Source: Leptospirillum sp.
Lineage (GTDB): Bacteria > Nitrospirota > Leptospirillia > Leptospirillales > Leptospirillaceae
DNA length: 64,000 nucleotides
Direction: 5' to 3'
Assembly (NCBI GenBank): GCA_027323445.1
Contig: DAHWBS010000003.1
Span: 1-64,000, forward strand
How positions within the stretch are numbered: the stretch's first letter is position 1; each line of letters begins with the position of its first letter. The notes under the pieces are model-generated. The model saw only the letters and a program-made list of their open reading frames with translations. It had not been told where the DNA came from and searched no databases. The position numbers and the translations under genes are program-made. Below, piece by piece: positions 10,402 to 20,547 of this stretch.

Positions 10402-11093
10402 TGTTCTTCGTTCTCGCTTTCCGGCTCATTGTTCAGTTTTTGTCCCTCAATGATCCTTTCCCATCCGATGACAGCAGAAACGGAAAGTCTGGGGGACATG
10501 ATGAAAGATTCGTTCAGGGAAATTCCAATTTTATTTGCCTGTGTGAGTTCCATGACCTCAGTCTGGGTGGATAGGGGCCAGTCTCCATAACCAACTCCAA
10601 ATCGGAACGTTTTTTTATATCCGAAACGGAGAATTTCTTTTTCAATTGCGTGGTCGATGATGATTCCCATATAGTCGGCCATCCATGCGCCTACCCGCTC
10701 CAGAAAATAGGAATACGCTGGTTCGCTGGCGGCAAGTGCATCGACCCGGTCTTCAACCTGCGGACCGATCGTTGCGACAAGGAGCGTTGCATAGTCACAG
10801 TTTTTAAGCAGTTTAACCATCTTTTCGCCAACAAACAATGTGTTTGTTTCGCGTGTAAGAACTTTCCTGTCCTCGATCCCGCTGATCGAAAGAGTCCGGA
10901 AGACTCCCATGCCATGAATCAGGCGGTATCCTTCATCGATCGCTTTTTTGATCTGGGATGCGAGTCCGGGTTCATCGAGATCCTTGAGAAAGGACTTTCT
11001 GGGAATTCTCATCTCGCGGAGGATCTGGCGTTCCTCAATCTGAAAAGGAATATTGTTGAAAAACACCGGTGCCCCAAGCCGCATGCTTGGCAT
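10398..11093 (-). CDS. Stand-alone vitamin B12-dependent methionine synthase activation domain protein
   Basis: GVGYGDWPLSTQTEVMELTQANKIGISLNESFIMSPRLSVSAVIGW resembles the AdoMet-binding activation domain. 4-bp overlap with the start of metH. Confidence 0.8.
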   Translation of the reverse strand: MPSMRLGAPVFFNNIPFQIEERQILREMRIPRKSFLKDLDEPGLASQIKKAIDEGYRLIHGMGVFRTLSISGIEDRKVLTRETNTLFVGEKMVKLLKNCDYATLLVATIGPQVEDRVDALAASEPAYSYFLERVGAWMADYMGIIIDHAIEKEILRFGYKKTFRFGVGYGDWPLSTQTEVMELTQANKIGISLNESFIMSPRLSVSAVIGWERIIEGQKLNNEPESENEEQ

Positions 11094-11118
11094 TTTCTCT
11101 CCTCCAAAAAAAATGAAA

Positions 11119-11160
11119 ACCGGCTCCTCCTGCTGAAAAGATGAACAGCAAGGAGCCGGT
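11119..11160 (-). terminator. Rho-independent terminator downstream of thiC
   Basis: On the minus strand: ACCGGCTCCTTGCTG-TTCATCTTTT-CAGCAGGAGGAGCCGGT followed by TTTTCATTTTTTTT. Confidence 0.85.
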
Positions 11161-11221
11161 CAAGACCAAATGACGATTGTCTTTACTTTCGAGATCATGG
11201 TGACATCAGAAATGAGATCGG

Positions 11222-12643
<1,422 letters not shown>

Positions 12644-12811
12644 TTAAAGGTTACGTATTGGAACAGCTTGCCATTAAGAGCTTTCTGCTGTTTTTGCGCA
12701 ATTCATTCTTTTGAGGGACATTTCAGATTTAAACATGCGACCGTTCCGGTGTCAATGAAATCAGGCATTTCCAGAAACGAAATCTCCAAAAATCAGATTT
12801 TTATGGAGTTT

Positions 12812-15800
12812 TTAAGCAGTACTTGCATGCTCGGGAATCGGTTGGGCATGTGCGTGGGAAATGATGTCGATTTTGTTGCCACTCCAGAACAGGGTGATCT
12901 CCTCGGATGTCCCGTGCGAGACGATCTTTTCTTCTAGTTTGTGAAGAACAGGAAGCATGAGATTTTGCGTTATGATTCTTGTCTTGGAAAAATCAGGATG
13001 TTTTTGGGCGACATGATTCAATAGGCCATCGGTAAGTTCAAGATCTGTGGAGATGGTCATGTTCCCCTTTTTCCCTTCGAGGAAGGACCTTAAAATACGA
13101 TTGATTTCGAATTCGATGACATTTCGGAGCTCGTTTTCTGTATAGGGAACGAACGGAATAATCCGGTCAAGAAGCGAGAGGAACGGTGTCTGGAAAACAG
13201 GGAGGTATGCAAGCCGCCTGTCATTTTTTTGAACAATCCTTGCCAGCTCGGTTGCCCTGTCATCGACATCAAGCGCCTCAATTTCCTGAGGGGAAAAAAG
13301 AGTGGTTGCCATGACAATCGTCAGGCCAGGAAGAGGGATCTCTTGCCTTTGCCAGTGAAGGGCACCTGTCCTGAGCAGTTCTTCTATCGGCGTCCAGATC
13401 GATGGATGAGCACGTTCAATATTATCAAGGTAGATCAATTGGTTCGGATTTTCTTTCAAAAGGTCCCACAAGCCCTCGGGAACATTGACTGAGGCGCGGT
13501 CAAGGACAGGTTTTCGAATTAATTGCTCCGAATAATAAAGCTCTTCATAAAGACTCATGTCCCGGTAAATAAAGCTTTTGGGGTTCTTGTAGAGAGATTC
13601 GGAGATGGCTTGGGCCATCGTTTTCTTTCCGGTCTGATTGGGTCCAATAAAGAAGAAACTTCCAAGCAATTTCGAGTTGCCTGTTCGAATCTTCATCTTT
13701 GAGCTGTCAAGTACAGAGAGGATCTCTTCTTGGGCTTCTTCCCTCCCAAAATAGCCGGGAATCAACGTTGGTGGAAGTTGGGGAAGATTGATCTGAATGT
13801 TTGAAAGCTCATGGAGTTCTTCAACGACTTCTTTTTTGTTCTCCGGATGCTTTTCCTTCTGGATAATGGGTTCTTTGAAAAACTGGCTGAGGTCGACTTC
13901 CTCCAATGGAGTTCCATCGAGTATCTGGGCCAGGGCATGTTCTTCGATTTGACCGATGAGTTCTCTTTGAAGTTCATTGATGTCAATCACTTTTGTGAGT
14001 TTTCTGAGAATCATCGGGTCGATACTGGAAATCTGGGGATTACTGCCGACAAACCAGTATTGTTTGTCCTGAAGGACTTGGGTCAGTTCAATGACTTTCT
14101 GGTTATAAATTTCACCATGGTAGCCAAAGTTCGATAACTGTACCCTGGGAAAGAGTAGTTCTATGGGATCGATATACAGGATAGCGGGACGCTTTTTTCT
14201 GGATTGTATAATAAAATTTCTCATCGCGGCGAGACTGTTTCTGGAGAGTTCTTTCTGGAGAAGGGCATTGAAGCTGAAGAGTTCTCGCTCAGCCAAAAGC
14301 TGAATGATCTGCATCCTGAGAATAGGGTCCGGTCCGACAATGATGATCGGCTCCCTTGATCTTTTTTTATTCTGGAGAGCCACTTCAACCGCTTTTTCGA
14401 TCAGAGTCAAGCGGATTTTTTCAGGGGTCAACATTGCTCGTATGGCTTCCATCGGTCCAATGGTGGGATCCTGGATTCCCTGTTTCTTTTTACGGATAGA
14501 GACATCGAGATCCAGTTGTCTCAGAGACCGCTTGAGGTCTCTTGCAGTGTTGATGGCGCTTTGAACGATTTCATCAATGATTTCGATACTGAAGCCATCC
14601 ATCATTTCGCCGAGCTTTTTAAGGTCGTATCCGTTGACCATTTCTTCCGATATTAATGGGATATCTCCCGAAGTTGCCTCTTTTTTTCTTGCTTCAATTA
14701 ACAGTGTCCTTTTTAAAATGCTGGACCTGCTTAATGAGTCAGGTAGAGGTACTTCGATGACCCAAGTCATCAGGGGGGATGTTTTAAAATCTTCGGGGAT
14801 CGCTGTCAGGGAAGTGGCAGTGGCTATAACCAGCGTGTTTTTCATATGAAGAATTTGTTCAAGGACCCATCTGATGGATTCCAGCGGTGGCGGAAGTGCT
14901 CCGTCCGATGTTCCCAGAATCTCTTCGTAGTCCGTAATGAGAAGAAGTGTTGGCTGGAGTGGTTTAATTCTTCTGAAAAAACGCTGAAGCTGGTCTTTCA
15001 GAATATGTTTTTCCAGCAGGTTGAAACTTGAAATCTTGATTTCGATCAAGGCTCTTCCGGACTCACCTGCAAATGAACGGATAATGGTGTTTCTTCCCGC
15101 CGGAGTTCCCCCCCAGAGGAGAATCCCATTGTGCTCTGCCCGGAATAACCCCAGATGGTTGATGAAGTCCGAATAGGCTTTCATCATGGAGATCTTTAGC
15201 TCCTGATTTCCCTGAAATGTGTTGAAGTTTTCTTCAGGAACGAGTTTTCTGTTGTTTCCGCCCTGTACGACTGTGATCCCTCCCAGAAGAATTCCGGTGA
15301 GGATGGCAAAGGTCAAGGCCGAAATGCACCACCCTGTTCCCACACCAAAGGACGTTATTGAGGCAACCGTTGCGTAGGGTTTTAGAAAGGCTCCTATCAC
15401 CAGAAAAAACCCACCGGTGAAGATCGATGTTGTCCAGAAAGCAAAAGCACCAGGGGGAAGGTGCAGAATGTTTTGTTGGGTTGTGATTTCCCCGCTTGGA
15501 AGCTGCTGGGGGATCGTTGATGGAATCATCAGGAAAAACAGGATGGAAACAAAAATTGCTCCCCCTGTAATCCAGAGTCCCCAAGCCAGAGTTGACTGGA
15601 TACTTGAAAAGTGAACTCCTATCAGGATCAGGATCGAGGCAATGATGCCCCACTCAAGGAAAAATGAAGTGGGAGGGGGAGGAGTATCTCCTGGTCTTTT
15701 CTTTTTTGAGCGACTTTGGAGAGGTTTCGCATAGTTTGTGCTGATGATCATGATGGCTGTGATAAAAGTCAGAATGACAAGCCCTAGAGCAAGTGTTGCA

Positions 15801-15904
15801 AGGAGGGGGTAATCCTCAAAAAGGGGGTCGATGTATTTTCTCAGGATGGTTCCGAGACTGACAATGAGCAGTCCTGAGCCAACGAGAAGAAATTTGATGA
15901 ACAT
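12812..15904 (-). CDS. Large membrane-anchored triple AAA+/Clp-like protein with degenerate ATPase motifs
   Basis: About six hydrophobic segments in the first ~225 aa; three P-loop-like modules (GGTPAGRNT..LLLITDYEE; IIIVGPDPILRM..ILYIDPIE; FFIGPNQTGKKT..LIYLDNIERAHP). Starts 2 bp after the uvrC stop. Confidence 0.75.
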   Translation of the reverse strand: MFIKFLLVGSGLLIVSLGTILRKYIDPLFEDYPLLATLALGLVILTFITAIMIISTNYAKPLQSRSKKKRPGDTPPPPTSFFLEWGIIASILILIGVHFSSIQSTLAWGLWITGGAIFVSILFFLMIPSTIPQQLPSGEITTQQNILHLPPGAFAFWTTSIFTGGFFLVIGAFLKPYATVASITSFGVGTGWCISALTFAILTGILLGGITVVQGGNNRKLVPEENFNTFQGNQELKISMMKAYSDFINHLGLFRAEHNGILLWGGTPAGRNTIIRSFAGESGRALIEIKISSFNLLEKHILKDQLQRFFRRIKPLQPTLLLITDYEEILGTSDGALPPPLESIRWVLEQILHMKNTLVIATATSLTAIPEDFKTSPLMTWVIEVPLPDSLSRSSILKRTLLIEARKKEATSGDIPLISEEMVNGYDLKKLGEMMDGFSIEIIDEIVQSAINTARDLKRSLRQLDLDVSIRKKKQGIQDPTIGPMEAIRAMLTPEKIRLTLIEKAVEVALQNKKRSREPIIIVGPDPILRMQIIQLLAERELFSFNALLQKELSRNSLAAMRNFIIQSRKKRPAILYIDPIELLFPRVQLSNFGYHGEIYNQKVIELTQVLQDKQYWFVGSNPQISSIDPMILRKLTKVIDINELQRELIGQIEEHALAQILDGTPLEEVDLSQFFKEPIIQKEKHPENKKEVVEELHELSNIQINLPQLPPTLIPGYFGREEAQEEILSVLDSSKMKIRTGNSKLLGSFFFIGPNQTGKKTMAQAISESLYKNPKSFIYRDMSLYEELYYSEQLIRKPVLDRASVNVPEGLWDLLKENPNQLIYLDNIERAHPSIWTPIEELLRTGALHWQRQEIPLPGLTIVMATTLFSPQEIEALDVDDRATELARIVQKNDRRLAYLPVFQTPFLSLLDRIIPFVPYTENELRNVIEFEINRILRSFLEGKKGNMTISTDLELTDGLLNHVAQKHPDFSKTRIITQNLMLPVLHKLEEKIVSHGTSEEITLFWSGNKIDIISHAHAQPIPEHASTA

Positions 15905-15906
15905 GG

Positions 15907-17766
15907 TCAGGGGTTTCCAAGCTCAAGAATCGCTTGCGCCACATTTTTTGAGACACCGGCAACACGCATGATTTCCTCCACTGGAGCGGCCATGATCGCA
16001 TTGAATGAGTGGAACTCTTTCAGTAACTTCTTTTCACGTTCAGGCCCGATTCCGGGAATTTTGAGGAGTCTGGACTCTCTCAGAATGTTTTCCCTGAGGG
16101 ATCGATGGTATGTAATGGCAAATCGGTGGGCTTCATCTCTCATATGAACAAGGATATGAGTTGCCTTGCTATGGGGTGGAAGAATAACCGGGTTTTCCAT
16201 CCCGGGGATGAAAATGCGTTCGAGCTTCCCTGTTCTGAAGCGTTCTTTTGCAATAGAAACAACCCGTCGGGAGACAGGGAGTATTGACATTTTTTCCAGT
16301 TTTTCGATACAGGCACCAAGTTGTCCCGGCCCACCATCTATCACCAGAAGGTCCGGAAGAGGATTGTCTTTGAATTGACGTTCCATCACATGTGCAAGCA
16401 TTTTGAAGTCATCCTGTCCTTTTTCCAGCTGGATCCTGAATTTTCTGTACCCGGAGCGTTCCGGCTTCCCGTCCCGGAAGGTAACGTACGAGGCAACGGG
16501 AAAAGCATCCCCTATATTGGATATGTCAACACAAGCCATCAGTGATGGTGGTGCTTCAAGTTCCAGAATTTCTGCGAGTTCAGAAAGCGCTTCCTTGAAA
16601 GCCAGTTTCTGTTTTTTTCGTTCAATAAGTGCTTCAAGTCCATTTTTGATAGAGAGATCCAGAAGCGTTTTTCTGTCTCCTCGAAGTGGGTGGTGGATTC
16701 TGACCTTCCCACCTTTCTTTTCGGTGAGCCAGCGGAGACTCATGAGTTCATCTTCAGGAATGGGGCTTCCAATGAGTATCTCCTCAGGAATTGCCGAGAG
16801 ATCTTTTCCATAATATTGATCAAAGAATGCCCCAAGAAGTTCAGAGTCAAGAGCTTCTTCTCCATTTTTTATCTCGATTTCCCTTTTTCCACTAATGCTT
16901 CCTCCCCGAAGCTGAAGAATCTCAACGAGTACAAATGGGGCGTCCCTCACGATTGCGACGACATCGACAGAGTGGGGAATATCAAATGATATTCCCTGCT
17001 TTTCCTGGATCATGGAAACGTTCATGATTCGGTCCCGGACTTTTGCAGCTTCCTCAAATCGCAGACTCCTGGCAAGAGTAGTCATTTCCTCGTGGAGGTT
17101 TTTTAGAAGATCATCATTTTTTCCTTCAAGAAACAGACGGACTTCATTGGCAATTTTTCGGTAGTCTGAACTGGAAACAAGGCCCGCACAGGGGCCTAGA
17201 CATCGCTGTATCTGGTACTCGACGCACGGCCTTTCGGTCGATCCATCAAGGGGGATTTCACAGGAGGCCAGAGGGAAAGTTCTTGTTACGAGCTTTAATG
17301 TGTCCTTAAGGGCTCCAGGCGATGTGAATGGACCAAAGTAAAGTGAACCATCGCTCTGGATCCTTCTCACGACAGATAGTCTTGGGAAGGGTTCCTGCCA
17401 TGTAAATTTCAAAAGAGGGTATGTTTTATCGTCTCTCAATAATACATTGTATTTCGGGCGGTGTTTTTTGATGAGACTGTTTTCGAGAATAAGTGCGTCG
17501 ACCTCGGTTTGCGTCACGATGGTTTCGATATTTCGAATTTTTGTTACCATCATGGTAATTCGATTTCCGCGATCTGTTCGCGATGTAAAGTAGGATCTTA
17601 TCCGGTCACGAAGATTACGGGATTTTCCGACATAAAGGATATGTCCATCTGCGTCTTTCATGATGTAGACCCCGGGTTCGCATGGGGCCATTCGTATTCG
17701 TTCCCGAATCTCCGCTGAAAAAGAGTTTTCCGAGTCAGGATTTGTTATCTCAGTCATTTCATCCAT
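15907..17766 (-). CDS. uvrC: Excinuclease ABC subunit UvrC
   Basis: GIY-YIG (PGVYIMKDADGHILYVGKSRNLRDRIRSYF), UVR motif, DISNIGD...VASYV, C-terminal HhH. Confidence 0.97.
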   Translation of the reverse strand: MDEMTEITNPDSENSFSAEIRERIRMAPCEPGVYIMKDADGHILYVGKSRNLRDRIRSYFTSRTDRGNRITMMVTKIRNIETIVTQTEVDALILENSLIKKHRPKYNVLLRDDKTYPLLKFTWQEPFPRLSVVRRIQSDGSLYFGPFTSPGALKDTLKLVTRTFPLASCEIPLDGSTERPCVEYQIQRCLGPCAGLVSSSDYRKIANEVRLFLEGKNDDLLKNLHEEMTTLARSLRFEEAAKVRDRIMNVSMIQEKQGISFDIPHSVDVVAIVRDAPFVLVEILQLRGGSISGKREIEIKNGEEALDSELLGAFFDQYYGKDLSAIPEEILIGSPIPEDELMSLRWLTEKKGGKVRIHHPLRGDRKTLLDLSIKNGLEALIERKKQKLAFKEALSELAEILELEAPPSLMACVDISNIGDAFPVASYVTFRDGKPERSGYRKFRIQLEKGQDDFKMLAHVMERQFKDNPLPDLLVIDGGPGQLGACIEKLEKMSILPVSRRVVSIAKERFRTGKLERIFIPGMENPVILPPHSKATHILVHMRDEAHRFAITYHRSLRENILRESRLLKIPGIGPEREKKLLKEFHSFNAIMAAPVEEIMRVAGVSKNVAQAILELGNP

Positions 17767-17868
17767 TCGTGTTGCATTGTTCCTGCCCCCCTTATAGCAC
17801 TATAATACAAATTAAAGCTTAATGCCGATTGCGGTATAAGTGATTCTGCGAGCTGGAGAGAGGGGTTT

Positions 17869-18132
17869 ATGATGGAGGATCCAAAAACAGAAAAAGTTCA
17901 TTCCGATACTCCACTTGATACAGGGGATCCTGAGGATCTTGCCACACCGGGAATGAGTCGCTCGGACTGGTTTCAGGTGGTTCAGTATTTCTTCGGAGTG
18001 CTCTTCTTTATCGGTGTCTTTATTTACATGATTGCATCCGGACCGAAGGGCGCCTTGATCGGGGGTGTTTCCCTGCTTGCCGGAGTTCTTCTTTGGGTAA
18101 TCTTCCGGTATGTTTTAAAAGAAATCGCATGA
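17869..18132 (+). CDS. Small membrane protein (87 aa), uncharacterised
   Basis: Two predicted TM helices (YFFGVLFFIGVFIYMIA; ALIGGVSLLAGVLLWVIF); ATGA-type overlap with aroE. Confidence 0.6.
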   Translation: MMEDPKTEKVHSDTPLDTGDPEDLATPGMSRSDWFQVVQYFFGVLFFIGVFIYMIASGPKGALIGGVSLLAGVLLWVIFRYVLKEIA

Positions 18133-19004
18133 AAGCTTTTTTTGCGATTATCGGCCACCCTGTCGCACACTCCTTATCGCCCTGTTTTCAGCAGGCAGCC
18201 TTTAATGCCTGTGAAATTGATGCCGCCTATATTCCCATTGATCTTGATCCCGCTAGGGCCGAAGAGACTATTCCTTCCCTGAAGGATATGGGCATCTCCG
18301 GTTTTAACGTGACTCTTCCGTTTAAGGAACTGGCATATCGGAAGGTTGATAAGGTTTTTGGAATCGCATCAAAGATTCGGTCTGTGAATACAGTGGTTTC
18401 GAGAGGTGAACAATGGGAGGGCTACAATACGGATGTTCCCGGATTTGTGAAGGCCTATTCCTCTTTTCTGGAAAAAGCCGGCAAGAAGTCCGGAAACTTT
18501 GTTGTATTGGGAGCTGGTGGATCAGCCCGTGCCATTCTTGAAGGACTTTCTTCGATGAATCCCTGTCATATCAAGGTGGTCAACCGGTCCTCTGAGAGGG
18601 TAGAAGCCCTTTTGAAAGAGGTTTCGCGTGAAGGATCCATATCGATGAATCCGCTCTCCGAGCTGAACGCGTCTCTTGAGGGAAAGAGCTGGCACATCAT
18701 TAACACACTGTCGAGAAATGCGTTTCCTGATCGGGGTGAGTTTCCACCGCTTGAGCCAGTAGAGGAAGCCCGGGTTGCCTCTGTCTTTGATCTTTCCTAT
18801 GAAAGAGAAGGGGATACCGAGTGTGTTTCCTGGGCGAGGAGAAGAGGAATTGCTTCTTCAGATGGTTTGTCCATGCTGTTGTTTCAGGGAGCCTTGTCTT
18901 TTGAAATATGGACAGGAAAAGCTGCTCCCGTTGAGAAAATGGCTGAAGCCATGGCAAAGGCTCTTCCAAACAGGAAAAATCTGGCGGATCAGCTCTCTGT
19001 TTGA
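18129..19004 (+). CDS. aroE: Shikimate dehydrogenase
   Basis: MKAFFAIIGHPVAHSLSP, GFNVTLPFKE, NTDVPGF, VLGAGGSARAILEGL. Start at the internal ATG 18129. Confidence 0.95.
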   Translation: MKAFFAIIGHPVAHSLSPCFQQAAFNACEIDAAYIPIDLDPARAEETIPSLKDMGISGFNVTLPFKELAYRKVDKVFGIASKIRSVNTVVSRGEQWEGYNTDVPGFVKAYSSFLEKAGKKSGNFVVLGAGGSARAILEGLSSMNPCHIKVVNRSSERVEALLKEVSREGSISMNPLSELNASLEGKSWHIINTLSRNAFPDRGEFPPLEPVEEARVASVFDLSYEREGDTECVSWARRRGIASSDGLSMLLFQGALSFEIWTGKAAPVEKMAEAMAKALPNRKNLADQLSV

Positions 19005-19918
19005 AGAATAGATCGGGCAAAAAGGTTTGGATCGAATGGCAGAAGGTCGGAGCTTTGTTCTCCAACTCCGATAAATCTGACGGGAAGATTGAACTCTCTG
19101 GCAAGACCTACTGCAATGCCACCCCTGGATGTTCCGTCCATTTTTGAAAGAATCATCCCTGTTAACGGAACGGATTCTTTAAAGTGCTTGACTTGTGAAA
19201 TGGCGTTCTGGCCAATGGTAGCATCAAGAACAATGAGTGTTTCAATCGGATTGCCGCCAATTTCCCTGATGACAAGCCGATGTATTTTTGAGAGTTCGTT
19301 CATAAGATTGTTTTTTGTCTGAAGTCTTCCTGCCGTATCAATGATGGCAACATCAATCTTTCTTGCAATCGCGGCTTTCACAGTATCAAAAGCAACGGAC
19401 GCTGGATCGGATCCTTCCTTTTGATGAACAACGGGAATGGAAAGCTTTTCGCCCCAAAGCTCAAGCTGTTTTATTGCGGCTGCCCTAAATGTGTCTCCGG
19501 CACCAAGGATGACTGACTTCCCTTCGTTCTTGAAGCGGGCAGCGAGCTTTGCGACTGTTGTTGTTTTTCCGGCTCCGTTGATTCCGACGACAAGAATAAC
19601 CAGGGGAGATGGTGGTTCTGGACTCTCCCATGTTGCCGGTATGGCAGGGAAGGATTTTGCAATCTGATCGACGATAAAACTTTTGGCATCCGGAAATTGG
19701 TCTGTGTGGGCAGATTTTTCTCGCTCTTTTAGATCTGCGATGAGGCTTGCGACCATTTTTGGACCCATGTCAGCGGTCAGAAGAATGGCCTCAAGCTCTT
19801 GATGGAAGTTTGAGGAGCGATCTTTTTTAAAAAGAGCGTCAAGCTTTTCTGTCAGATTGGCACGCGTTTTTTTGAGTCCGTCCGTAAATTTTTGAAAAAG
19901 GCTCATTTCAAGGCGCAA
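18989..19918 (-). CDS. ftsY: Signal recognition particle receptor FtsY
   Basis: VVGINGAGKTTTVAKLAARF, GDTFRAAAIKQLE, DTAGRLQTKNNLMNEL, KMDGTSRGGIAVGLA. Start may be the nearby MSLFQKF ATG. Confidence 0.95.
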   Translation of the reverse strand: MRLEMSLFQKFTDGLKKTRANLTEKLDALFKKDRSSNFHQELEAILLTADMGPKMVASLIADLKEREKSAHTDQFPDAKSFIVDQIAKSFPAIPATWESPEPPSPLVILVVGINGAGKTTTVAKLAARFKNEGKSVILGAGDTFRAAAIKQLELWGEKLSIPVVHQKEGSDPASVAFDTVKAAIARKIDVAIIDTAGRLQTKNNLMNELSKIHRLVIREIGGNPIETLIVLDATIGQNAISQVKHFKESVPLTGMILSKMDGTSRGGIAVGLAREFNLPVRFIGVGEQSSDLLPFDPNLFARSILQTES

Positions 19919-19956
19919 GAAACCCTCTGGTAGTGCGTGATATTACTGACAGGGGG

Positions 19957-20547
19957 TCAATTGCGAGTCTCCTTTCTCTTAGTTGTTTTCAGTTCCCGTT
20001 TGGGCGGCGGGACAAGGTTGTCAGGGATTTTTCCCTTGAATGATAGCTCAGTTCCTCTGAATATTGCGATTGAAGGATTCTCTGGTTGATTCTGCACCCA
20101 TTGGTGGTAGCCCTTTTCGATGAAAACAGCCGTTTTCCTTTCAGCGTTTTTCATGAGCAATGCTTCCCGGTCTCCAGTCTCATGATCATATCCCTTCAAG
20201 TGACATAATCCATGAATGATAAGATTGACAATTTCATCAAAAAAAGAAATTTCTGCATCAATGGCCTGCCGGCTGGCCTGTTGCAACGAAATGACAATTT
20301 CTCCATCGGGAGACCCCAGATTTTTGAGAGATCTTTCGTGTTTATAGGAGAAAGAAAGGACATCTGTCGTTTTCCTTTTTCCTCTGAATGTATGGTTCAG
20401 ATGTCTCATCCGTTGATCGTTAATAAAAATCAGGGCGACTTCATCTTTTGAGCACTTTAGGGATGCAAGTCCGAGTTCGGCGATTTTACTGAAAAGCAGA
20501 AGGTCAACCTGAAATTTTCGCTGAAGGTTCACAACTTCAACTGGCAT
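19957..20547 (-). CDS. ybeY: Endoribonuclease YbeY
   Basis: Metal-binding motif HGLCHLKGYDHETGD; RGKRKTTDVLSFSY. Confidence 0.93.
   Translation of the reverse strand: MPVEVVNLQRKFQVDLLLFSKIAELGLASLKCSKDEVALIFINDQRMRHLNHTFRGKRKTTDVLSFSYKHERSLKNLGSPDGEIVISLQQASRQAIDAEISFFDEIVNLIIHGLCHLKGYDHETGDREALLMKNAERKTAVFIEKGYHQWVQNQPENPSIAIFRGTELSFKGKIPDNLVPPPKRELKTTKRKETRN

Noticed and set aside
11094-11221. Cobalamin or SAM riboswitch before the methionine synthase genes
   Set aside because: The spacer is nearly filled by the thiC terminator hairpin; no B12-box or S-box consensus seen.
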